Source: Carnegiea gigantea
Lineage: Eukaryota; Streptophyta; Magnoliopsida; Caryophyllales; Cactaceae
Length of the DNA stretch: 64,000 bases
Assembly (NCBI GenBank): GCA_029747015.1
Contig: JAKOGI010000006.1
Span: forward strand, 1,980,001 to 2,044,000
Direction: 5' to 3'
Shown here: positions 30,588 through 42,011 of the stretch, one piece after another
How the letters are laid out: the number at the start of each line of letters is the position of its first letter
Numbering within the stretch: position 1 is the stretch's first letter
Program-made: the position numbers and the translations under genes
The notes under the pieces: model-generated
Database searches by the model: none
Told to the model about the DNA's origin: nothing
What the model saw: only the letters and a program-made list of their open reading frames with translations

Positions 30588-33311
30588 CACCACTTGGTGA
30601 CCTTTAAGAGTTGTTCCATAAACATTCAAATTGATTACTTCCTAATTGGGGCGGATAGTCGGAGGTTATATAAGAATTGTAAGGTCATACTTATTGAGTA
30701 TTTAGGAACTTAGCATAGGTTGCTAGTGCTGGATGTGGAATTCAAATATTTAAAGTGGAAGAAGAGGAGTGTTGGGGATCCTAGAGTTAAGTGATGGAAT
30801 CTAACTAAGGAGAACGCTACGAAATTATCCGAGAGGATTACTGAAGAAGGAGCTTAGAGGCATGTAGATGATGCAGATACAATGTGGGAGGTAATGGCAG
30901 AATGTATTCGAAGGTTGGCTAGGAAAATCCTAAGGAAATCCTATGGACATCTAGGAGAGGTGGTAACAAAATGAAGGGAGCCTGGTGTTGAACGAGGTGA
31001 TAAAGGAGAAAGTCAAGGGAAAAAAAGAGACATACGCTGCTTTGATGAACAGTGGAACGGATGAAGAAAAGGAGATTAGTAGAGTTAGGTATAAAGCAGC
31101 AAAAATATAGGCAAGAAAGTTGTTGCTGTAGCTAAGAGTATGGCTTATGATAAGTTATATCAAAAACTAGAGTCCAAGAAAGTCTTTAAATTGGCGAGGG
31201 CTAGAGAAAGAAGAATAAGGGATTTAGGGGTCGTGAGGTGCATCAAAGATGAAAATGCTAAGGTGCTCTCTGAAGATACAGAAATCAAGGTGAAATGGTA
31301 AAAGTATTTTTTCAAACTCCTCAATGGTGAAGTGATAGAAGATTTTCAAAGTAGGGTAAGAGAGAATAGTGAGAGGCATCTTAATCCGCGACTGTGTGAA
31401 CCTATCAGTAAGGACGAGATTAAAGAGGTTTTAAAGAAGATGACCAATGAGAAGGTAGAAGAACCAAAATTAGATATCGATAGAAGTGTAGAATATTGTG
31501 GGAAAGAGGGATTACGGTGGCTAACAGAGCTTTTCAATATTATTTTTAGAATCGTTAAGATGCCCTGAGAATAGAGGTTCAGTCCAATCATCCCATTGTA
31601 CAAGAATGAAGGTGATATCCCAGATTATAATAATTATAGGAGTATAAAGTTACTCAGTCACACTATGAAGTTATGGGAGATGGTGATTGAGAGAAGGTTA
31701 CAGAAGGATATTTCGATATCAGAACACCAATTTAGTTTTATGCCTAATAGGTTGACCATAGAGGCGATTTACCTCCATAGAAGGTTCATGGGATTGTATA
31801 GAGATAGAAATGTAGATTTTCATATGGTGTTCATTGACCTGAAAAAAGTATATGATAGAGTTCCGCGCGAAGTATTATGGAGATACTTGGAAAAGAAATG
31901 AGTGTCACCTGTGTATATTCGACTTATTAAGGACATGTACGAGAGAGGTAGGACGAGTGTTAGGATGCCAGGAGGGATCAACAATGACTTCTACGTTGGT
32001 ATGGGTTTGCATCAAAGTTCTGCTTTAAGCCATTTTCTTTTCACTCTAATTATGGATGAACTTACAAAAGGAATTCAAGATGAGTTATCATGGTATATGT
32101 TAATCGCATATGACATTATTCTTGTTAATGAGACCAAAGAGGGAGGTAATGATAAGTTGAAGCAATGGAGACATATGCTGGAGTCTAGAGGTTTTAGAAT
32201 AAGTAGATCGAAAACTGAATACCTTCATTGTTGTTTCAGTAGAAGGGAAGAGATGAGGGGAGAAGCCACATTGATGGGATGACGATACCGGTCGAGAAAT
32301 TTAAATAACTAGGCTTGATCATTCAACATAATGGGGATATTGACGAAGATATTAACCAACGCATAAAAATGAGTTAGCAAAAATGAAAGTATGCTTCAGG
32401 GGTGTTATGTGATAAGAGAATACCTGTAGGTTTAAAAGGCAAAGTTTATCGTATGGTAGTTAGAACTGCTGTACTGTATGGATCGGAGTGTTGGCCTATA
32501 AAAAAGACACAAGTTTAAAGGCTGATGGTAGCAGAGATGAGGATAATTAAATGGATGTGTGGTTATACGAGAGTGAATAGAATTAGGAATGAAGAAATTA
32601 GAGACTTAGCTAAAGTAACTCCCATCGAAGATAAAATGAGAGAAATAAGACTCAGATGGCTTGACCATGTGAAAAAAAGGAGTGTGGACGCTCTAGTGAG
32701 GAGATGTGAGAGGATTGATATTCTCAAAGGTAAAAGAGGGAGCGGACGACCAAAGAAGAGTTTGGACGAGATGATTAGAGAGGACTTGAAAGTTGTAGGA
32801 TTGACGGAGGACATGACTCAGGATAGGAGATTATGGCTGGATAGGACTATGATCTTAGATCTTTAAGAGTTAGCCACCTAATTTGGTTGGGATTTTCCGG
32901 TCGCAGTAGGGCAGGTTTGGTTATGGTTTTTTCGTTTGTCATATTTGTATGCAGGTAATACTTACATTTGAGAAGAGACTTTGTTTGCATACCTCTGTTT
33001 GTTAAGGTATAGTATCTTCCTCTGCTTTGTCGTATTTATGTTCTACTTAGGTTTACATAGTTACGGCCACCTAATTTATAAGTATTTCTTAGTTCATTCC
33101 CCATTGTGTATCCTTACTTTTTCCATATTAAATGTTTTCATAAGATCTTTCTTCTATAAAATGTTTCACAAAATCTTGTTTTGTGGGTCACTTGGATTCA
33201 GCCTCTCTAAGGGTGGGGATACCGGTAGAGTTAAGGTTGCCTATATCTGGATCTCTCCAGACCCCACAAAAGCCAGACCCACACTGAAAGGTGGTGGTGG
33301 TGTTGTTGTTG
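30588..33311 (+). mobile_element. 5'-truncated, decayed RTE-clade LINE (non-LTR retrotransposon)
   Basis: Coding fragments in sequence order match a plant RTE polyprotein. The end of the endonuclease is HHLVTFKSCSINIQIDYF near 30588; a linker follows; reverse transcriptase fragments lie at about 31332-31568, 31596-31901 and 31902-32282; the C-terminal region is 32525-32866, with IKWMCGYTRVNRIRNEEIRD and LRWLDHVKKRS. Stops and frameshifts separate the pieces. The polymerase core FADD is replaced by IAYD (YMLIAYDIILV), so it is inactive. The 3' end is a CTCTCTAAGGGTGGGGAT block, then GGTGGTGGTGGTGTTGTTG, the simple-repeat tail usual for RTE. Truncation at the 5' end is normal for incomplete reverse transcription. 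No target duplication was found. Confidence 0.88.
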
Positions 33312-33635
33312 CTTTATTTCAGTTGCTAAAATTTTGAACTTGTAACAAAATTGATATTCAGAATGCAATTGATAGTAGGAAGAAATAAATCATGGCCAGT
33401 GTTTTAGATTATAGTTATTGTTCACATATTTCTAAGTTTGATTCAAAAAGAAATAAGAATAAAATCCAAATTCAATGAATTTGGTGTATTCTTAAATATA
33501 AGACTTATTTATCAGCTTTCAAATTTGCAATTATTAACTTAAACTTAATTCCAAAATAAGAAGATACTATACTATATTACTATGCAACAAAGTGTCCCCC
33601 TAAAGTTACTCATTCCATGCCGGAGCAACTCAAAT

Positions 33636-34109
33636 TGTTAATTTTTTTAAATATAAATTGGGTTTCAACAAAGAGTTATGCATATAAGCTCAAATGGGGT
33701 TCCAACTCAAAAATAATTGGCAATGAGTGAAGTAACTCCCAAACTTATATACATACTCAAGCCCTTTAATTTTTTCAATGTGGAATAACACTCACGTTCA
33801 TGTTCTTTGTAATTTATCAATGTGAGACAATACCTACTTTCATACTCCAACACGCCCCCTCACGTGTGCGCTACTAACAAGGCATAACATGTGTACAATT
33901 TTAATCAAATGGAGATGGTGACAAATCAAGATCAAGCAATCTTACTTTGATATCATGTTAAATTTTTTTATGTCAACTGGACTTTAACAAAGAGTCATGC
34001 ATATATACACAAATGAAGTTTCAATCCAAAACCAATTGACAATGAGTGAAGGAACTCACAAACTTATATATATGCTCAAACCCTTTAATTTTTTTAATAT
34101 AGGATAACG
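33636..34109 (-). mobile_element. TRIM: miniature LTR retrotransposon, 474 bp
   Basis: Two direct repeats of about 155 bp lie at 33636-33790 and 33956-34109. On the plus strand both begin TGTTAAaTTTTTT and end ATAACA or ATAACG, so each has TGTTA/TAACA ends as LTRs do. Shared inner words include CAACAAAGAGT, ATGCATATA, AATTGgCAATGAGTGAAG and CCCTTTAATTTTTT. The 165 bp between have no coding capacity. Immediately next to the right repeat, the minus strand reads TGATATCAAAG, close to the primer-binding site TGGTATCAGAG complementary to initiator Met-tRNA. That sets the element on the minus strand, with 33956-34109 as its 5' LTR. The expected 5 bp target duplication is not clear (CAAAT against CCAAT). 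It must be mobilised in trans. Confidence 0.75.
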
Positions 34110-34120
34110 CCCAATTTTAT

Positions 34121-34240
34121 ACAACACCACCACCACCTCCTCCTCCCAGTGTGGGTCCCACTTTTGCGGGATTTGAGGAAATCCAACTGTAGGCAACCTT
34201 ATCCCCTACTGACATTCCTACCCGTAGAGAGACTGTTTCC
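34121..34240 (-). mobile_element. Inverted RTE 3' tail (or RTE-tailed SINE fragment)
   Basis: The reverse complement of this block reads CTCTCTACGGGTAGGAAT, then AAGGTTGCCTAC, then GACCCACACTGG and GGTGGTGGTGGTGTTGT. This is the same order of words as the last ~130 bp of the RTE element ending at 33311, in opposite orientation and independently diverged. It is therefore a separate, very short insertion of an RTE tail or of a SINE that shares this tail. It abuts the TRIM. Confidence 0.75.
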
Positions 34241-34904
34241 ACTTTCACACTTCAACACAAACAATTCATGAGGACCAGGCGTAGCATCTCCTTCACTGTT
34301 TTCCTTGCCTTTAAAACGTGAACTACGAAGTGAAGAATGTGGATCATAAATCATAACCGTGTCGGTCCCAGGGTAGAAATTTTGCTCGTTTTCTTCTTTG
34401 CCCGTGTATGTAATTTTGGTTGGCCTTATTTTTTCTATTGAAATGCGTATTAGATAATGAAGTACGAAACGTGCAAGATGGAGTCAACGGTCCAAATACT
34501 CGTCAGGTCAATTTGGGCACAACTGATGACGACTGACGAGCAACTGCCAGCTAATTTTTTGGGTCCGACCCAAACAAGAGCAGGTATGAAAACGAGAGGC
34601 AGACAGAACTAAGAAAATTTCGACTTCATCAAAAGCCTTTTGGCATATATCAGTATCTAATGACAAAAGGTTGGGTTTACACTTTGATGGTATTGCATCA
34701 CGTACAAAGCCATGGTTTTATGGATACGCAAAATCGAATGAACGAACGAAGAAATAAGTTAGAAAAGAAGATACAAATTCACAATTCGGGCACCAGAGGT
34801 GCCCGGCCTTTGTTGTATATCCCATTGCCAGGGTCATGTTGCCTATTATGTTGTTGTCGTTATCATTTTCAGTTTAATGCCTTCACTATGTCATTGTCAG
34901 CTGT

Positions 34905-37904
34905 TCAAGCTGAAGAAACCAGTGTCCTGGGGCTAGGCAGGCCCATATATGCAAGCCTGGGAGATACCCGGACCTTTGGGCTCGGTCGTGGAGAAGGAAT
35001 CGGGCCACAAACGAAGGATCCAGGTGTGACCCGTGGAGACAAGTTGACATGCTCAAGGGCACGAGATTGTAGATCCAATGGGTAGTCCCTAACACAACCA
35101 ATCCTTGGCCCATTGCCAGTGCTCCATTTGCAGGACAGCCGTTGGGCGAAGGAGAAGACAGGCACTTGTTCGTTAACAACACTGGCCTTAACTTCATCGA
35201 TAGAGCCATCCACTTCTGCTCGTATACCTTCTTCATCATCTGCAGTTTTCTCTGGTGTTCCTTCATCTTCAGGAACTTTGAATGAAGCTTCCTCATTATA
35301 TGCATACCTCTGCAAAAGTTTCAAGTTTTATTCAGACATCACGTATAAAGGATTCATCAAGGAATTAAAACCCACTTCAGGTCACACTAAACTACTTGAC
35401 CCACTCACACCAAGACATGTCCAATCCGATCATGTTGTTGCTCTTAGTATCTTTAATTGGACTAATAGTCACGTTCCAGTCCCTGCTGTCACTAGTCTCT
35501 GTGAGGCACCATCCACTTCTCTGGTTAGGTGGACTAGTTCATTTGTTGGTCTAGCAAACGGATGAGGATATTTGCCAATGCAGGTTGATGGGATATTCCG
35601 GTTTAATAGGTAATTTCAGGTTCAGATCATCAAGTAAATTGGGGTATAGGATCTATTCGGTTCAGGCAAAGCAAGTTCCCTTATTTTGGTCTAGTTTTAG
35701 GACAACTTAACACGGTAGTTGAACACAGGTCAATTTGGCTAAGTCAAAAGTATGCATAGCATGGTGGATTGCACATGTCAAATCGGAAGGTTGATACCTT
35801 GACATTAGAGATATCAATATGGTTATCCTGGAGGAAGCTCAGGAACTCCTTGAAGTTCTCTTCTGTTGGATGATAGTGACCACTGTATGGCCATATAGCC
35901 TGAAACCAGAAACACCAATTTTAGTAACGGCAAATAATTTATGATTATACATGCAAATGAAAATTGAGTTTCAAAATTAACAAGTACCTCAAGAACCCCT
36001 TTATGGGCGATCAATCTTCCAGCAGCCGTGGTAGCTGCACCTGCCAGGAAACTCGAGTGCTGAAATGAACCTTTTCGTTTTTGCCCCACATATAAGTTCC
36101 TTGATGTGCTCAGAACAAATATCCATTTGCAATCCTCAATAGTATCAACCAACTCTCCACTTTGTCGGTACACAAGCTTTCCATCTTCGACAATTACTTC
36201 ATATGCTTCTCTTTCTTTCTGAATTTCATCCCACAACATAAACAGAAACCAGCATAAGCTAATACGCAAGATTTCAGGGACACAAGCGATTCAACAGTTC
36301 TAACTCTAAACCATCAAAACAGATTAAAGTGAGCCACAACATACCGGTCCAAGATACTTGATGCATTGCTGGTGCAGTTTGGCCCTTGAGCATTTTTCGA
36401 GATTTATCTCTTTCCCAGCTCCAATATCCAACCTTGATTATCAAAAGCGAAAGGTAAGTGTAACGAAACAAACAAAATTTTCATCTGATAGTAAACAGAA
36501 AACCATGCCACCTACATTCTGTCTAATCTTGTCAGAGCTCATGCAGTTATAATATTGTTAGTTTGTTACACAACATGATCATCTGATCACACTACAAATT
36601 TTAAGAGATGAATTTTCCAAGGATTAACGTTTTGTTCATCAAGCCTACAACAACATGGTGGGATGGGGCCTCTCAATTCCTACTTTCATTCACATTTCAC
36701 AGCCCCTTAAAACTAGAGAAGTAAAATGAAAAAGCAGCTTGAAGGATTAAATACCAGTAAAAGAATGGTTGGTTGCTTTCGCTTTTGAACCAGACATCAT
36801 AATACAGGTGCAAGTTGTGACCATATCGGTGACGTGGGTCAATCTGTACAGTAATCAAAAATAAAGCAAAGCATTGTTAGATGATTGAGGCTGCACATAA
36901 TGTGAATTTTCAGCCAAGCAGAATCCAGCAAATAAAGTACTCATTATTTGTCCACATCAAGAATCATTAATTGCCTATAATTCGCACTAGCGCACTAAGA
37001 ACATCTATATAGGAAGGTTTGAGGAGCTTACAGCTTCAAGCCAATGCTGGAGGGCCAACTTTTGAGCTTTCTCATCTTTTGACAAACCTTTTCCCACCTA
37101 TAATTATTGGATAAAAGAAAATGTCATTAATCCAAGAACTTGCATTACTTTAAATGATCAAGTAGAATTATTGAATTTGAATCATTAATGATACCTTAGC
37201 GACTCTAGTTTTTGCCCGTGCCCACTTTGCACAAGCGGTCTCTTGTTTATCATTACCAAAGAAAGAATAAGAACTCCTCTTAAGAGCAGCAAAATCCAGT
37301 GCCTTCCACCTACAGAGACATCCGGATTATCAAATCAATCAATTTAACTTGGTAAAGGACATACACTATATAAACATAGTAAAGTCATTCATATTCGTGA
37401 TCATTGAATTGACACTGACCATAGTTCTTCAACAACAACAGCACAATCAGCAAGATTTCTTCGAGTCCGGTAGCTCTTGTACACTTTCTGAAGCTTGACA
37501 GCAGCAGCATCAAGCTCAGAAACCGGCCTAGGAGAGAACAATATCGCGGGTTCTGGGAGAGTTATGGCGGGCAAAGGCTTGTGAATCAACCCATTCGAGC
37601 CTGATCTACAGAACCCATTAGGGTAATCTTGAACTAAGCTCTTGAATGAAGGGGATTTCTCAAGCAGAATATTTTCAGGCTTGAGATCCCGCAAACTTTT
37701 AGCCCCCGTTTCATCGCATGCATTCCTTTCTGGATTATACCGCGATTGAGTCCTCTTAAATGATTCTGATTTCTTGAAGCTCCCTGTCCTTAGATGTAAC
37801 CCTGCAGCCCTTGAACATGGACTTGCACTGCAAACCATGCTGAAAAAATTTTGCTTCAGAATTTCATGCCAAGCTGACATCAGTATTGAAACCGATAGTC
37901 CCAT
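34905..37904 (-). CDS. IQ-motif calmodulin-binding protein, IQM family, complete, 8 coding exons
   Basis: CDS exons in gene order: 37904-37420, 37309-37195, 37097-37032, 36843-36755, 36432-36345, 36218-35988, 35899-35798, 35309-34905 (TGA); 1581 nt, 526 aa, phases consistent. The start [16 protein letters not shown] is family-typical. An IQ motif, [17 protein letters not shown], lies at about 134-150, followed by [20 protein letters not shown]. The central domain includes [58 protein letters not shown] and [22 protein letters not shown] proteins bind calmodulin independently of calcium; in Arabidopsis, members act in stomatal, ABA and stress or catalase-linked responses. The last ~130 residues are Ser/Pro-rich. 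[10 protein letters not shown] near residue 72 imitates a kinase loop but no kinase domain is present. Closest to IQM1/IQM4 by eye; exact orthology not established. Confidence 0.93.
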
Positions 37905-37926
37905 AGATTAGCCTCAACCAGTCAAC

Positions 37927-38357
37927 CTAATAATAGAGTTGGACATTAGAAAATGAAATTAAAACATGTAAAATGAATTGGATAAGGTAAAGCAATTCAG
38001 TGACTTTGCTAGTTGTCATACACAACTTTTAGTCTGAGTTCCAAATTTTTCTCCTTATTCTATCATGCAAAACCAAGAGCTTCCACCAATTGCTCACCAA
38101 ATTGTCAACAAGAACAATTAAAGTTTTAGCCCAACAATTATTTCCCAACTGGGTATTCAAAATTCACACACCCAGGTAAGAACCCAGATACATCATTACA
38201 CATTCTCGTATTTGCAAGGTCAAAAAAACCCATAAAATGAAGAATAATGACACCACCCATTATGAATCATAGCAATCAAAACCCTAAGAAAGGAAGAATA
38301 GTAGCCCCAAAATATCTAAAGAAAAGATGTTGGACAGTTATTGCAAAGTAACCATAC
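37927..38357 (-). other. Predicted 5' UTR intron of the IQM gene
   Basis: On the minus strand a strong donor AGAG|GTATGG occurs at 38358/38357 and an acceptor TATTATTAG|GTTGAC at 37927/37926, 22 bases before the start codon at 37904. The sequence upstream of the donor (38358-38420) is purine-rich leader-like DNA. This suggests a first non-coding exon and a leader intron of about 430 bp. It is predicted from splice-site form only. Confidence 0.5.
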
Positions 38358-38420
38358 CTCTAGTTTCTGACCAGAAATTCCTTCTCTCTGATTCTCTTGC
38401 TCAAGCAAAACTTGGTTGAA

Positions 38421-40293
38421 GGACGACCAATCCTTAGGGTTATATATACCCCCCAAATGCTGTGGAATTTGGAAATTCCACGCTTTGAATAGAAAACTGA
38501 AAAAGGGCAAGGCAGAAGAATATTGTGGAGTCTACCTAGACCTTCAAATACGGAGTACAAACTAAGAACCCAAGAATTTGGAAAAAAGGGCCAGCACACA
38601 AACCAACAGAAGACTGAGATTGAGAAGTAAGACCCAAGTTCCTATCGTCCTCTCTCTATGTATGTAGAGTAGACTCAGAAATTGGAAGAGGGTGTTTCTT
38701 GGAGTGTTTATATTAGAAGAAAGGGGTTCAAACTTCAAACGCACGAGGTTCAAAGCCTTGGAAATGGGCTTTCAATGGGGTTGAATATGAATATTTATAT
38801 GAATATATTCATATTGAAATCACTGCTTACAGAAAGGGGGTGGGGGAGCAAGAATGCAGGACGAAAGGAGGGGAAGAGAGAGAATGGTCAAGAAAGTAAG
38901 CTTACAGTGACGCGTTTGTTTCTGTGAAATTTAATAAGCCACACCAAATTCACAGCACAAGCGTCCTAATTGAAGAACAAGAAAACAAAAAAGAAAATTA
39001 TTCTTTAGATCATTTTTTTAAAAAAAAGGAAATTATCCAAACTATTTTTTTGTTACATTTATTATCGGTGCGAACTGTCAACCGTGGACGCAGGCCAATG
39101 AGAATTTGAGGTTTTTGTTTTTTTATATCAGAGAATTTAAGGATATGTTTTGTACTAATGAGAATATTCTTTAAAGATAATTTTCTAATTGTTTTAGGTC
39201 TGATAAAATATAGAGAAAAAAAAATTAAAAATGTTTGCTGCTGGCGGAATCATTTTATTAGTGTATGGATGAGTATCATTCTTTGTATAATGATTTTTTT
39301 TTTTGGGGGATGTAATTTTCTTTTATATTTGACAAAATAAAGAGAGAAAAATATTTGAGGATGTATTTGCTAGTTTGGTACTAAGAAAATCATTTTATTT
39401 TACTTGAGTATAAGGATGGGAATCATTTCTCCCCACTCATCCCAAAAAAAATCCAATTCATTTCCATTTTCCATTTTAATTTACTACCGAAGACAGTCAG
39501 CTTATGAGATATAAAGGTAAATATTAAATATGATATGGAGACTTATGGGTCAGCTTCCTTTTATGTATGCTCCCGACTACAGATATTTTGCAATATGTAT
39601 GTATTGGGTTGAGGGAATATGAGGCCCAAAGATCGAAAAAAACCATGAGCCCGAGAAAAATGTTTAGTTCGTTTGGGCCAGGCCTACAATGATGGATATC
39701 GATGACAAACCCAACTTATTTCATGGGCTGATAATATACAAACTTATTTTGACTTTGACTAGAACACCCAGTGAAATCTGCCTACAATTGCAAATCTGTA
39801 ATGACTAGTCCAAGTACAATGAAATAAGCTAAAGAAAGCGTAGATAGCTGGCTTAACTTGTAGATCTCACTAAAATAGTGGCTTTTGGTGCAAAATCAAG
39901 GGAATTACAGAAAACGACCGTGCCCTCACGCCTTGCTTTCACTTGCAGGGAGACCCGCTCCAATATGGAACCAGCTCGCTACTAGCTAGCTCAGATGTAT
40001 GATCGATGAGGAGGAACTAGTATGAATATGAATATCAAATTGGGAAAATAATATATTTTAGAGTTAAGTGCCCAACAAGTAAGAAATACCATTATCACAA
40101 GCAACTTCAATTCCCAAATTTGATCCTCTGTGATCTCGTCTTATTTGAGCCCTCCTGGTTTGTGCTACCTACCTCTCTCTCTCTGTCTCCTTCCATCCCT
40201 GTGCAGTCTAATACTGCATTGGAGGAGAAGAGCAGAACGTAACATCATATCCACACTCGACCATCGACATCAGTCTCCTCGTAGCCTCCATCA
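38421..40293. other. Intergenic region between divergent genes (IQM and 40294 gene)
   Basis: Holds the IQM promoter side (about 38420-38900) and the upstream region of the plus-strand gene at 40294, including a CT-rich leader with CTCTCTCTCT near 40175. No coding region is supported in between. AT-rich tracts and T or A runs are the only repeats seen. Confidence 0.5.
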
Positions 40294-42011
40294 ATGGCTG
40301 ATAGCTCAAACTCAGCTTCATCAGGTGTACACCTTATTATCCCTCCATTTCTGTCATCTCTCTACACGTACACACACATGCACGTATGTATATATGAATT
40401 CACATTCATAGGTACGTGGATGGATACAAATTACAGGCAACAATGACAATAAAAAGGTTGGAAGAGTGAGTAGCTTCGGCAAGTTTATGGGGAGCCCCTC
40501 ACGAAGCCCGTCATCGAAGACCAAGAGCCCATCTAACAAGCCCTCAAGTCCTTGGGCCCGTCTCAACCCTGCAAGAATCCTTCGTCGCAGCACCAATTCT
40601 GGTAATGAACCTAAATAGACAAGCAAGTTAAAAAGAATAGGACCTCAATACTTCATCCCATAACCCCACATATCACATATTTGTTTTCTCGAGACATTAC
40701 GTACACATATTCAAGGGATGGCATAACAGCAGCGCCCCCCCCCCCCCCCCAAATTTTTTGTTCAATTTATATACCCTTCGTAATTGTTACAGATATATGA
40801 TAGGGTGATAGTCTGATAGACAGTAATTTTTGTCAACCTGAAATTTGCTCAAAATGAAATGCTCAAATTTTGCACTTGTGTAATTTAATTATTGTTATTA
40901 TTGATGATAATGCAATAGAGAAGAAACGATTAAACGTACCTTCCATATTAGATCTATATGGATCCTTTGAATAGATAAAACATAAGTAATTTTTTATTTC
41001 CCAATCTTTTTTTGCACGAATACGACTAAAACCAAGATATGATGCCAACACTTGTGTTAATAAAAGCAGGCTACAAGTACACGTTATACAAAATTTTCAG
41101 CTGATTGTAAATAACAAGAAATCAAATGAACAATTCCTTTTTTTTTTTTTTTTTTTTTTTTTTTTCTTGATAGAGTGGTTTTCTTGATAGAGTGGTTTTT
41201 GAATTGTTGTTCATTAATTAAATATAGCAATAAAGATTAATAAAAATGAATACATTTGTTTGGTCAACAAAACAAATACGATTAAAGAGAAGAAAAATTA
41301 GAAAATTTATCATGCCAATAGGTAAGCGTCTACTGGAGTCTGAAGGAAGCATCAAAGATGACAAAAACAAAGAAGAGGAGGCCATCTTCCAAGAGGCAAC
41401 AAGTGAGGTTGTTCAATCTCTTGCAGAAAAGATCAAGTGAGTACTCACCTGAGTTCTAGTAATATTAATATACCATTGTTTTAAGCATTCCATTCCTTAA
41501 TATATATACCATCGTTGATTGTTATAGGGAGGAAGCAACCCAAACAACCAAACCCAACGACGAAGCAATCAAACCGACCGAACCCAAAGATTCTTCCTCC
41601 GGTGAACGTATATATAACGTAGAAGTTGTCGAGAAAAGAGATGTTCCGACTAGCAAGGTTGAACCAGCAGCAGAAAAACCCAAGGAAGAGGTCAGGGAAA
41701 AAGGCAATGAAACCATCCAGAGAACCGAGGAGAGCCCAGAAAAGAAGATGATCAGCAAGGATGCTGTAATTGAGACAAAAGATCGTAAGTCCTTGGAGGA
41801 TGATCAACATCCTCACACTGAGGAGGCAACCGATGGGACGACGAGCAGTGATGCTGATAGCAAGAACCCCATTGTTGGTGCAGAAGGGATAAACACAATT
41901 GTTGCAACCCCAAGGGATCAAGACGACGAGAAGAAAGACGATAGTTTTTATTGTGTATCATCTTTAGCAAAAGGGTTACAGTCATTGTGTGCTCCCCAGA
42001 CTGCCAAATGA
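40294..42011 (+). CDS. Unrecognised charged, low-complexity plant protein, 264 aa, 4 exons
   Basis: Exons 40294-40324, 40437-40601, 41322-41436 and 41528-42011 (TGA) join in phase to 795 nt. I do not recognise the family. Residues 1-66 start MADSSNSASSG and continue into a basic Ser/Pro-rich stretch (KFMGSPSRSPSSKTKSPSNK, then PSSPWARLNPARILRRS). The middle (GKRLLESEGSIKDD, EEEAIFQEATSEVVQSLAEK) could form a short helix. Residues 104-240 are Glu/Lys/Thr-rich and look disordered. The last ~20 residues, SFYCVSSLAKGLQSLCAPQ, are more hydrophobic with two Cys. No signal peptide or membrane helix is evident. Four phase-compatible exons with good splice sites, and a CT-rich leader, support a real gene. 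A cytoskeletal, chromatin or membrane-edge role would be a guess. Confidence 0.65.
41138..41202. repeat. T28 run followed by a 17 bp tandem duplication
   Basis: In intron 2 of the 40294 gene, about 28 T residues run into TTCTTGATAGAGTGGTT, which is present twice in a row. It looks like slippage next to a homopolymer. Confidence 0.8.

Noticed and set aside
31346..31603. Minus-strand frames over the RTE remnant
   Set aside because: They are antisense shadows of reverse transcriptase fragments on the plus strand.
34660..35565. Plus-strand frames of 141 and 150 codons overlapping the last IQM exon
   Set aside because: They are antisense to a well-supported coding exon and have no relatives that I recognise.
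37660..37700. Kinase-like [10 protein letters not shown] phrase in the minus-strand frame at 37401-37904
   Set aside because: It looks like a protein-kinase catalytic loop, but no Gly loop, Lys or DFG motif is present, and the frame is the N-terminal part of an IQM protein.
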